64,000 nucleotides of DNA from Euphorbia lathyris. Lineage: Eukaryota > Streptophyta > Magnoliopsida > Malpighiales > Euphorbiaceae. The notes below the pieces were generated by a model that saw only the letters and a program-made list of their open reading frames with translations, searched no databases and was not told where the DNA came from. This document shows, in pieces, positions 22,292 to 32,204 of the stretch. A program made the translations under genes and the position numbers. Every line of letters starts with the position of its first letter. The first letter of the stretch is position 1. The DNA lies in assembly GCF_963576675.1 (NCBI RefSeq), contig NC_088915.1:7135001-7199000 (forward strand), given 5' to 3'.

Positions 22292-22760
22292 ATGAGTACT
22301 CTAAGTTGGAACGGTCAGGGAATGGATAATCTCCAAACAGTTCGTATACTAGTAGGCCTTGTGTCTCAACGAGTTAGTTTTGGTTTTGTGTTAATAGACT
22401 CTGCTGGTTTTATTCACGTTCAAAATAATAGTCTGCCTTTTACATTTGATGTGCTTATCGCTAAATGCCTCAGTATCTGAGAAGCTTTAAGCTGGTTGAA
22501 GGATAATGGTTTTCAAAATGGAATTGTGGAATCAGATTCTTAACTTTTAGTCAATACTGTCAACATTTAAAAAATGTGAATTATATGTTATACCTTATTG
22601 TTTCTGATTGTAAATCCCTTATAAGGGAAATTCATAACTGATGTGTTCGGTTTGTCAAGAGATTTACGAATCTATATAGCTCATACTTTAGTTAGGACGA
22701 ATAATTCTATATCAGATTATGGAGATTGAGGTATTTTACTCCTCCTTTGTTGGTTTTTTT
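22292..22760 (+). pseudogene. L1-type LINE remnant: endonuclease start joined to RNase H end
   Basis: The frame opens MSTLSWNGQGMDNLQTVR, which resembles the N terminus of plant L1 ORF2 endonucleases (family form: LSWNCRGLGNPRTV). Within a few residues it passes into GFVLIDSAGF, LSWLKDNGFQNGIVESDS and SDCKSLI, the RNase H-like C-terminal domain of the same class of proteins. The whole RT region is missing. Stops at 22478-22480 and about 22541 interrupt the RNase H part. It looks like a LINE with a large internal deletion, or two fragments joined. Identification is from remembered family motifs. Confidence 0.65.
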
Positions 22761-23664
22761 GGGCTAATTACTAATCTAGCTCATTTGAGGGGTGTCCATT
22801 AGCATATTTGACACACTTCCCTTTTATTTTACCAAATTAGACACTTTCATCCATTCTAGACAAAAATACCCTAACCTCCTTCTTCTTTTCATTGCTTTCA
22901 AATTCTTACAAAAAAAAAAATTCAATAATTCAACTCAAGATCTAAGCGTATTCATACATTATTCAAGTTCATGTAAGTATTCTTTCTGCATTTTACATAC
23001 ACATTATTAAGTACGCAGTTGGTTAGTTGAATATTTTCTCGTTGAATCCGTCATTTCCGATTTCCTCCATTTTTTTTGAATCGATAGTTGCTCCTGTCGT
23101 ATTTACGACGAAAGTTGTCGCATCTACAACAATAATTGTCACATTTGTGACAAAATACATCACAAATATGACAACTGTCGTCGCAAATGCGATAAAAATG
23201 GAGAAAATCGAAACAATACCGTTGCATATGGAAAAAGAAGCAAGACCAGTGAGAAAAGTCGACATATAAGCTAAAAGCATACCGTTTCTACTAGAAAGCT
23301 TCATCTGTTTTGTTTCCTTTTCAAAATTTAGAATACTTCAATAAATGATTTCCTCTGATCTTTGCTAATATCAAAATCGCTAATGAAATAAAACTCATCA
23401 TACATATTCATGAGATCACCAAATTCAAAAGAAATTCATACAACTATTTCATTTCTATTTTTGGTTTTGGCTATCTCTTTGACTTTTTTTTATTTTGGTT
23501 TGAGATGACGAAGAAGACGTTTGAGAGTCTGAGGAAGAAGGTGAATTGAACTAAAGGTATTTTTGTCCAAAGTGGATGAAAGTGTCTAATTTAGTAAGAT
23601 GAAAAATAAATGTGTCAAATATGTTAATAGACCCCTTAAAATGGGCTAGATTAGTAAATAATTT
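22761..23664. mobile_element. 0.9-kb foldback element with long inverted arms
   Basis: The left arm (AATTACTAATCTAGCTCATTT, ATTTGACACACTT, TTAGACACTTTCATCCA) is matched in reverse at the right end (ATGGGCTAGATTAGTAAATA). Arms exceed 120 bp. The short opposing frames at 23023-23304 consist of palindromic GTCGCA/ACAACA-type words and I do not consider them genes. Confidence 0.65.
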
Positions 23665-24478
23665 TTTTTTTTTTTAGAAGTGATTAACTTATTTTCTTTG
23701 AAAAAAAACATGATATAGAAACACACAAATATGACCCACACCACTATATATTTGTGATTTATATGATTAGATAAGAATAAAGTAATAAAGGTTAAATAAT
23801 TAAAAACTTGCAAGATAAGCTACGTTAGCAATTACTTGGTGAAAGGAGGAGATGCTTAATGACATAAGCGGTGGCGATTATTATTACTATGAACAAGTCA
23901 ATTCAATTCCCTAATTTTATTTTTATTTTTCTTAACTACATAAGCTTTTGACTTAATTATTAATTAATGACAGTGACTTTTATCTACAATAAGATTAGTT
24001 CCTACCAATTTTTTTTCTCAAAAAGTTAAAATTCAATTTTTTTTGCTTTAAATAGAAGTGTACGTAAATAAAAATATCTTTTGTTCTTTTTATAATCCAT
24101 CAAAAAAAAAAAAAAATCTTCTAATTTAAATTTCTTTTTTGAAAATTCTTCTAATTTAATTATTAGCACTATTTGAGATTAATGTAATGTTTTTTTTTGT
24201 TTGTTAACTATTTTTTTATAATTTTAGTCAAATTAAATATAAAATGTTGGGATAAAAATACCCCTAGCGTTGATAATCAGGAACAATTTTACCTTTAACG
24301 TTTAAAATAGTGCAATTCTACCTCCTAACATTGTCAGCTAAGAGTAATTTGACCCCCTAACGTTTGCAATTGGGTTAATTTGAGAAATAATTCAACAAAA
24401 TGTTTTTCATTCACGAATATTGTCATCTATACTTTACATGTATATAATTTTATCTCTCACTAGTAACATGTCACAAAC
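23665..24478. other. AT-rich interval, possible half foldback
   Basis: No gene. From about 24250 to 24385 the text (ACCTTTAACGTTTAAAATAG, GACCCCCTAACGTTTG) resembles one arm of the foldback elements in this window, but no matching second arm was found. Confidence 0.4.
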
Positions 24479-24887
24479 GGATAAATTATATACGTGGTAT
24501 ACAATCTCTGTCCTATTTCATATTTTGGTGTACAACTTTCAATTTTACATATAAAAGTATACAGCCTTTTAGTGACCTCCCACTAAACTGTACAACCGGT
24601 AAATTATGACCAGCCAACGCACCACGTCAACAATTTGACCTCCATAAAAATCAAAATTGCTCACGTGATACGTTGACTTTGCATTGACCGGCCAACTTTT
24701 GATTTTTATGGAGGTCAAATTACTGACGTGATGCGTTGATTTCGTGTTGACCGGTCATAATTACCGGCTGTACACTTGAGCGGGAGGTTACCAAAAGGTT
24801 AGACACTTTTATGTGCAAAATTGAAGGTTGTAGTACACCAAAGTGTGAAATAGGACAAAAATTATACACCACGTATATAATTTATCC
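24479..24887. mobile_element. 409-bp foldback MITE
   Basis: GGATAAATTATATACGTGG at the left is mirrored exactly by the right end. Complementarity continues for about 180 bases per arm (ATTTTGGTGTACAACTTTCA, GACCTCCATAAAAATC). Nearly the whole element is a hairpin. No target duplication could be fixed. Confidence 0.75.
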
Positions 24888-25399
24888 TTTAAACCTCTAA
24901 TTTTATTCCAAAAAAAACTCGTTACCAAACATGACCAATATCTACTGGTTATCAACAACAACCAAATTAAGCACACTCTAATTTAATCTAGAATAATCCT
25001 TATAATTGAATAAATTCAATTCTACTCAATTCATATAATTTACTATTATAAACTATTAAAATTGAGTTGCAAGTAAGAAATTTCTAAACTAGAATTAAGT
25101 TATTTAATTCAATCATATTTAAATAAAAAAATAAAAGTACATAAATGAATTGGTCAATAATTATCTTAAACTAAATAAATTTCTAGTCTAACAATTAATT
25201 CAAATGCAAATTATAATTTTTATTCAGAAAAATAAAAAATAAATACGTGTAGATTTTATTTTTTTTGGATAAATACGTGTAGAAAATTTTGAATTCAAAC
25301 TCCAAATCCCTTTGATTTTTGGACAAGAATACAATATATCACTTTTGGAATTTTATTTTATTTTGGAATCATAATATATTTTTTTAGCCAATTATTAAT
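24888..25399. other. AT-rich interval, nothing recognised
   Basis: No coding, RNA or repeat feature identified. Confidence 0.4.
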
Positions 25400-25775
25400 G
25401 GGTAAATAATAATAAGTCCCTATATTTTTAAATAACACACTGTTTAGTCTCCTTATTTTGAAAAACACATTATAAGATCCTCATGGTTTGCCAATATTAA
25501 CTATTTGGTCATTTTATCTATTTTTTTAGATTTTTAACCGAACATATCTTAGCTTTCAGGACACCCATAGTACAATACAAAATGACCATGTTACTCTGTT
25601 ATTTTCTGTTTATCTGTTTATGTCAAATATAACGGTTAAAAATCTAAAAAAATTAGACAAAAGGACCAAAGAGTTAATATTGATAAAATATAGTGATCTT
25701 ATAATGTGTTTTTTAAAATAGAAAGACTAAACAATATGTTAGGTAAAAAGTGGGGGACTAATAAATTATTTACCC
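25400..25775. mobile_element. GGG...CCC foldback element
   Basis: GGGTAAATAATAATAAGTCC at the left is matched by GGACTAATAAATTATTTACCC at the right, and the arms continue inward. Flanks ATTATTAAT and AATATTAAT agree at seven of nine positions, compatible with an old 9-bp duplication. Confidence 0.6.
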
Positions 25776-25834
25776 AATATTAATTAGTGGATTTTGATAT
25801 TGACTATTGATTAGAAGTTACAACGTACGAAAAG

Positions 25835-25895
25835 GAACATAACTCAATTGGTACACTTGTAATTTGAAAGGTGGATTATACAACACTCAAATTTT
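25835..25895 (+). repeat. Possible SINE head (tRNA-like 5' part)
   Basis: GGAACATAACTCAATTGGTA resembles the 5' end and A box of a tRNA (TAGCTCAGTTGGT). A convincing B box is not seen, so this is a weak call. Confidence 0.3.
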
Positions 25896-26394
25896 ATAAT
25901 ATTTTACTGGGTATCATCAGGAACAGAGATACGAGGGGCTTAGAGAGGGCCAGACCCTTCTGATCGTCAGAACCACCCATACTATGGATTGTTTCTAGGC
26001 CTCCGACCGTTGAAATTGTACCTCTATTATGAATGGTTTCAGTTCTCTGTTTCTGACAAACTAAGGTTCAGAGTAGTTAATTAAATTATTAAATTTGTAT
26101 TTAATTACAAAATCCAACTTGATTAATATGTGATAGACATTAAATTTATCTAAGTTTGTTCAAAACGACTCAATCTTATTTTTGTATTCAAAATCTAGCT
26201 TAATTTTGAGAAATTTCACATTGGTACGTAAAAATTGATTATAGACCACTCAAAAGATAACAGTATAAAAAAGGGTAAATTTAATTTAGCAATTGTTTTC
26301 ATGAACGCGCGTGTAAATTGGTTCCCCAACAGACCAATCATGTACTCGCCACCGGATACCATCATATATTATAATAATTTATATATTTTGGGAT
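25896..26394. other. No gene seen
   Basis: Contains a small GC-richer patch at about 25920-26060 with the partial inverted repeat CAGAACCACCCATACTATGG / CTATTATGAATGGTTTCAG. Otherwise nothing recognised. Confidence 0.35.
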
Positions 26395-26760
26395 ATTCAT
26401 GATGTTAAAAGTATCTTGTGGTTTGACCGATTTGCAAAGATATACCATATGGTTTAAAAGTTTACAAACATGGATTATGTGCTTTATGAAATTTACAAAC
26501 TCAGTCATCTCGTTGAAAATTATTTTCATGACTATTTATCCCAAAAGGAAACAATTTAGAGTAATTAAAACGACTTACTTTGCAAATCACCTAAACTACA
26601 AGACCTAGCTAATTAACTAAATCACAAGTATTATTTAATTGAAGAATTGACTCACATATCCTTAAACTGCAAATTTCACAAATCACCTTTGCAAACTTTT
26701 AAACCACATGGATTGTTTTTGCAAATCGGCCAAATCACAGAGTTTATTTTTGTATTTTTC
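26395..26760. mobile_element. Foldback MITE
   Basis: The left arm (CTTGTGGTTTGACCGATTTGC, CATATGGTTTAAAAGTTT) has its reverse complement at the right (AAACTTTTAAACCACATGG, GCAAATCGGCCAAATCACAG). The small frame at 26399-26608 lies in the arm and is not a gene. Confidence 0.6.
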
Positions 26761-26777
26761 TCTAAAACTAATTATAC

Positions 26778-27279
26778 CTAGGACTGTAATCTAGACAATC
26801 CGAGTTTTGACCTGTTCAGGCTCCACTCGTCAAAAAATTGACGAGTTCGAGCTCAACATTTTATTCATGAGCTGCTCACGAGCTCTTCGCGAGCTTGTTA
26901 ACGAGCTTTGCTCGCGAGTAGCCTATTAATCCAGTCTATGAGTTTTGCTCACGAACAATTCATTAATTATATTGATCGAATTTTTTTTAACACGAAACTA
27001 CATAGTTTTGAAATCTACAAAAGTAAAGTTTACGTTGTTGTACATTTTCCCTTTATAAAAATATTATTATTAAAAAAAATCGAACCAACATTGCCCACAT
27101 GCATGTTTATAAACTTTATAATCGAGCTTGCTTATAGGATTTTTCATGAACTTACAATTGAACCTGCTCACGAGTTTTTAGGTGGTGTTTCATCTTATTC
27201 AAACTCGGCTTGTTTATAAATTGAGTTGAACACGATTAAGTTTTTATCGAGTCGAACACCAACATATTTACAACCCTAA
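26778..27279. mobile_element. CTAGGACTGTAAT-type TIR element
   Basis: Left CTAGGACTGTAAT and right TATTTACAACCCTAAC are imperfect inverted ends. Subterminal GAGCTCG and CGAGCTT words repeat on both sides. The AT-rich interior has a short frame (26908-27219) with no recognisable domain. Confidence 0.5.
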
Positions 27280-27354
27280 CTATACCCAACAAATTACTCC
27301 TTATGCTTAAAACTTTTACACAATTTTGTTGGTTTGATAATTTGAGCCATCAGT

Positions 27355-27528
27355 TGACCTATTAAGATTTTTAGTGGTTAAAAGTTTGAGTCGTTTAAAT
27401 TAAATTTTGAGTCTGAAATTTAACATATATAGAAAGCTTTAATTGGGTGAGAATCCATCTAAAAAGTATCTGATAACCGTCGAACCAAGTAATTGGATAA
27501 ACTATCGATTTTTTTTTTTTTTTTTTTG
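27355..27528 (+). mobile_element. SINE-like element, copy 2
   Basis: The head ATTAAGATTTTTAGTGGTTA, then GTTTAAATTAAATTTTGAGT, aligns with copy 1 at 21683-21745. The B box has decayed (TTTGAGTCTGA). The segment ends in a T run. Confidence 0.45.
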
Positions 27529-27652
27529 ACTTCATGAATATAGTAAATATATATATTTTTTAAAAAGAAAAATTAAGAAAAGGCAAAGGGTGTAATGTTA
27601 AGAAATGGGTACAATTGTAGGAGATAAAACCTCCCTCTTCAACGAGTCCACT

Positions 27653-27784
27653 CCACGTGGTTGGAAACATACCTCTTTCTCTCTCTCTTAAAGTACACAA
27701 CTTTCTCTCTCTAAGAAAAAGGTCTCACTTTCAGTGTCTCCATCCACCACCCCCCACCACCCCACCTCACCTATATATATAAAA
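27653..27784 (+). promoter_or_regulatory. IQM1: Promoter of the IQM1-like gene
   Basis: A palindromic G-box CCACGTGG (27653-27660) is followed by CT-rich Y-patch sequence and a TATA box (CTATATATATAAAA, 27771-27784). The first exon would begin about 30 bases later. G-boxes bind bZIP and bHLH factors in light and stress responses; that this one is used is inference. Confidence 0.6.
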
Positions 27785-27809
27785 CTCTAATCCCAACTCT
27801 AGGTAAGAA

Positions 27810-27962
27810 CCACCATTTGAAACCCTCAAACTTTTAGAGAGAGAAACACATAAATTAGAGAGAGAAAATCATAATTTTGCATTTTGAGTTTGAACCCAAG
27901 ATTTGTTTCCCATTTTTACACATTTCCCCCTTATTATTGGTCACAAAATCCTTTAGTTACAG
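27810..27962 (+). other. IQM1: Putative 5' UTR exon of the IQM1-like gene
   Basis: Begins roughly 30 bases after the TATA box and ends TTACAG/GTAAAAAG, a good splice donor at 27963. The matching acceptor is TTTTGACAG/GAATCC at 29225/29226, 30 bases before the start codon. This implies a 1.26-kb leader intron. The TSS is inferred. Confidence 0.55.
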
Positions 27963-28289
27963 GTAAAAAGTTTGCTCTTTTATTTTGATTCACTTTCTCA
28001 ACTTTTCCCACTTCTTTTACTTGTTTCCAGACTGTCTGAAACTGTTTCCTTCAATGGCTGTCTGGTTATCTGTCATTTGAAATTTTATTACTTTACTTCT
28101 GTTCCAGAATTGTTGGATCCATTTTCTTAATTTGGATTGAGTTTGATGGTTTATGGTTTCCACATTTTGCTTGTTTGATTTGATTTAGGTACATTTTGCT
28201 CTCCATTTTCTGTTTTATTGCTTTCATTCTCATTTTCATCCTTAAAATTAGGGATTTCAATCTCACACCACAACACAATTTAGGGAGAA

Positions 28290-29000
28290 AACCCACTGGA
28301 AACCAGTGGCTGATCCCGGATTCAGTGATAGGCCTGTTTACGGTGATTTATGGATGCTAAATTGATATTTGAATTGATATTTTTTTTTAGTGTTTTTACT
28401 GGTCACAGTTTCCATAGAATTTTGGGCTTTTTCTAGGTGTTCAAGCCTCCTAAACCCCGGGATCCGTCCCTTGACACGACCTGTCTGACACGATTATCAT
28501 TTTTACTGCTATTTATTATCCATTTTCTTAATTTGGAATAAGTTTGATGCTTTCTGGTTTCCACATTCTAATTGTTTGATTAGATTTAGGTACATTTGCC
28601 CTTAAAATTAGGGATTTCAGTCTCACACTATAACACTATTTAGGGAGAAAACCCACTTGACACCAGTGACGGATCCGGGATTCACTGATAGAGGTGCTTA
28701 TCGTGATTTATGGGTTCTAAATTGATATTTTTTGAGGGTTTTTCCATAGAATTTTTGGCTTTTTCCAACTAGTAGTCGGTGCTCAAACCCCCCTAGAGGC
28801 CCGGATCTCAATATCACTTGATAACACAATTTAGGGAGAAAACCCACTTGAAACCAGTGACGGATCCCGGATTCACCGATAGGGTGATTATCATGATTTA
28901 TGGGTACTAAATTGATGTTTTTTTAGGGTTTTTCCATAGAATTTTTGGCTTTTTCCAACTACCAGTGGGTGCTCAAACCCCCCTAGACCACCCCCGGATC
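28290..29000. repeat. Three copies of a CCAGTGRCGGATCC-type repeat in the leader intron
   Basis: Copies near 28298-28475, 28662-28800 and 28851-29000 share CCAGTGRCGGATCCSGGATTC, GTGATTTATGG, CCATAGAATTTT and TGCTCAAACCCCCCTAG. The preceding TTTAGGGAGAAAACCCACT is also repeated, so the unit has spread as a tandem segment within the intron of the IQM1-like gene. Confidence 0.65.
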
Positions 29001-29135
29001 TCGGTCTGCCACGAATACCATTTTATTGCATTTGTATCATAACACGATTACGACACGACAACCTGTGTTGAAACCCCTAAATATTGTTTGCTAAAGATTG
29101 CATTTTTAGTGTGTGATTGATATGAACATTGTTAT

Positions 29136-29202
29136 AGTGCTGACACGACTTGATTTCACGGTTTTGTCATTTCGGGACCAAGGCTTTGTTGTTGTTGTAT
29201 TA
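29136..29202 (+). mobile_element. RTE-type LINE 3' tail in the leader intron
   Basis: CTGACACGACTTGATTTCAC and CAAGGCTTTGTTGTTGTTGT match the 3' end of the RTE LINE fragment at 36903-36990, minus about 30-40 internal bases. The GTT-repeat tail is typical of plant RTE elements. Confidence 0.6.
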
Positions 29203-29255
29203 ACTTGTGTTCTTCGTTTTGACAGGAATCCAGTTGAATCCTCGGGAAATTTTGA

Positions 29256-31691
29256 ATGGGAATTAATTTCTCATGCCCGTTATCTAGTTACAGCGATCTG
29301 GAAAATGCATTAGAATCTGTTACTGTGAAATCTATTAGCTTTGGTGATGATGAAGTCAAGACGCCTGTTCGGTCAATAAATTTCGGAAGTCAAGATACAG
29401 AGCCGATGATACTTAAATCCGTTGGTTCGGGGATGATGGTATTCGAAAGATCTGTTAGTTTTAAGGGGGGAGAATTAGAAAGAAGAATTTCAGTTAGAGA
29501 TCTTTCATTCAACAAAGAAAGTTCTAATCTTTCCCTAGATTCCGCGAATGATGTACTAACAATCGAAAAATCCCCAATTTTAGATCCTAACAACCCGAAA
29601 CATGAGGCTGCTTTGCGGTTACAGAAAGTATATAAAAGTTTCAGAACCAGGCGAAAGCTTGCTGATTGTGCTGTTCTTGTTGAGCAGAGCTGGTACGTGA
29701 ATGAAATTCGAAACCCAGTTTTCGTTTGATTGTATCGAAATTTCGCTAATAACGTGTGTTTTTATCGTAACAGGTGGAAGCTTTTAGATTTTGCAAAGCT
29801 CAAGCACAGTTCTATTTCATACTTTGACATTGAGAAACACGAAACTGCCATTTCGCGGTGGTCGAGGGCGAGAACTCGAGCTGCCAAGGTCGGGAAAGGG
29901 TTATCGAAGAATGATAAAGCTCGAAAACTTGCTTTACAACACTGGCTTGAAGCTGTAAGTCATTTTTCGAACTCTGCAAACGAAAATTTGTAGTTTCTAA
30001 TTCGTGATTTCGCTCTTGCTAACCCGAGTTATACACTGTTTTGAAAACCAGATTGACCCGAGGCACCGGTATGGACATAATTTACACTTCTATTACGTAA
30101 ATTGGCTTCAATCTAAAAGCAGAGAACCTTTCTTTTACTGGTAATTATCTTTAATCCGGGTTCTTTTTTGCTTCGTTTTAAATTTCGGTTTGAACTTACA
30201 TTAGCTCGAAACTGCAGGCTCGATATAGGAGACGGTAAGGAAGTGAATCTTATTGAAAAATGTCATAGGCTAAAACTTCAACAGCAATGCATCAAGTATC
30301 TTGGTCCGGTGAGTTTTTGATACACTTCGAAATTCAATCCTTCGTTCGGGTTTAAAAATGTTTAGCTAAAGAAACAAACTTTACTGTTGCAGATGGAAAG
30401 AAAGGCATATGAAGTTGTCGTGGAGGACGGGAAATTGATCTATAAGCAGACGGGGGAGTTTCTCAACACAACCGAAGACGCCAAATGGATATTCGTGCTT
30501 AGCACATCGAAGACGTTGTACGTTGGCAAGAAAAAGAAAGGGACTTTCCAGCATTCCAGTTTCTTGGCTGGTGGAGTCACTATTGCTGCTGGTCGATTAG
30601 TCGTTGAAAGCGGAATTCTCAAGGTATCTGTCTCTATAACATGATGATTGCTCGTTTCGTGTAGCGATAACGTTGAGTTTAATAGTTCCGAGATGTTGTT
30701 TTGGTGAATAATGGTGATTCTTTGTATTCTTGAACAGGCTGTTTGGGCTCACAGCGGACATTATCGCCCGACCGAAGAAAATTTCAAGGACTTTCTTTCG
30801 TTCTTACGAGAAAACAATGTCGATCTCGATGATGTTAAAGTAAGGACATAAGATCCCTTTTCTTGTATTTTAATTCTTTTTTTAGTAATTAAAGTTTTGG
30901 GGTGCAACACGAGGATTTCCGAGTAGGTCACCCATCTTTGAAGAGTACTAAATCGTATATTGACAACATTGTTTTCTTTAATTCAGACAACTCCGATCGA
31001 CGAGGAGGAAGACGGACTAAGAAGCAACAGGCATTATCGAAGCCACTCATCGGAAGAGGAGCTGATTCCTATTGTGAATGACTTCGAGGTTGAAGAAATC
31101 AATGACGAGAAGTTGACTTCAGACAACATCGAAGACAATACTCGTGCAGCATTGGAAGAGCAGAAGCGAAGACTGCTTCAAAAGTTCAGCATGAAACCGA
31201 ACAACCTCGAAATACCAAGGAGAGACGAGATCTTCAAGATTGTAGAGATCGTGAATCCAATCACCGAGCCTCTGGTGAATGCAGCAGACGAGAAACAACT
31301 CGAAGAAGGCTCGAATAAAGAACTATCCGAGGATGAAGAAGACAACGGAGTCGAAAACGTTCCTGCAGAAGCGATTCTACAACGGATTAACTCGAAAAAG
31401 GAAACAAAGTCGTATCAACTAGGCAGGCAATTGTCTTTCAAATGGACAACGGGGGCAGGGCCACGGATAGGCTGTGTTAGGGACTACCCTTCGGAGCTCC
31501 AATTTCGAGCTTTAGAGCAAGTGAACTTGTCTCCTAGAAGGATGCTTCATTCGAGAAGCACCGGTGCGTTCAACCAGAAGGTGACCGTAACAGCTGCAAT
31601 GTTGGATTCACCGGTGCTTGAAAGGCGGATTTCGATGCACGAAAGCCTTCCGCATTGCAAAACGGAATCCTACATGGATGAAGAGGTGTAG
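29256..31691 (+). CDS. IQM1: IQ-motif calmodulin-binding protein, IQM family (IQM1-like)
   Basis: Seven coding exons: 29256-29692, 29774-29954, 30052-30140, 30218-30308, 30393-30623, 30738-30839 and 30987-31691. All junctions are GT-AG and phases agree, giving 611 aa. The N terminus [21 protein letters not shown] and VSFKG-type repeats are typical of the IQM family. The IQ motif ([16 protein letters not shown], about residues 117-132) binds calmodulin. The central region ([64 protein letters not shown]) is the conserved IQM core. The tail is acidic, then carries [18 protein letters not shown]. Arabidopsis IQM proteins are plant-specific; IQM1 binds calmodulin without calcium and affects stomata and catalase activity. 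IQM1 rather than a paralogue is judged from memory. The gene looks intact. Confidence 0.93.
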
Positions 31692-31780
31692 ATAGGTTTT
31701 GTTAGCAGGAAGTAGTTTCTAACTAATCTTATTCTTTCATGTGAATAGAAAAGATGGTATAGATATTCTTTGTCACAGTA

Positions 31781-31859
31781 CAGTAGCGTTCACTTGGACC
31801 CTGGATGACCAAATGAATTTGGTTATTCGGGTCATTCAGGGTCCAGGTGAATGCTACTG
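31781..31859. mobile_element. Stowaway-like hairpin in the 3' UTR of the IQM1-like gene
   Basis: A 79-bp near-perfect palindrome (arms CAGTAGCGTTCACTTGGACC and its complement, loop around GAATTTGG) flanked by TA on both sides starts 90 bases after the stop codon, probably inside the transcript. TA duplications and self-complementarity fit a minimal Stowaway-type MITE. Confidence 0.65.
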
Positions 31860-31861
31860 TA

Positions 31862-32204
31862 ATTTTTTTTTTCATTGTTGAAAAATCAATTACACGTCTT
31901 CATTCTTTGATTTATTTTTATGGTTCATCATCTTGTACTATATGATGAGATGGAAATTGTAATATCTCTTGGGTTTTTTAAACAACCCTTTTATATAAAA
32001 CAAGATACTCCTTTTTTAATATACGTCTATTCAATGCTACAGTAAAATCTCTATATAGGAATACCTTTGGAACCGGCCTATTTGTATAACAATTGGGAAA
32101 TTATTACTAAATAGAGTTTGGTCACAGGGGTTATTACCAAGTTGGGATCGAGTTTTTTTTATAACAAAATAGAGGTTATTTCTATATAGAGGCTTGACTG
32201 TATC
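31862..32204. other. Downstream of the IQM1-like gene; partial palindromes only
   Basis: Probably holds the poly(A) region (TTGTAATATCTC near 31960). From 32030 to 32200, repeated TATATAGG/AAATAGAG words suggest an old MITE. No gene. Confidence 0.4.

Noticed and set aside
23023..23304. Threonine/valine-rich opposing frames
   Set aside because: Overlap on both strands in a palindromic interior of a foldback element; composition artefact.
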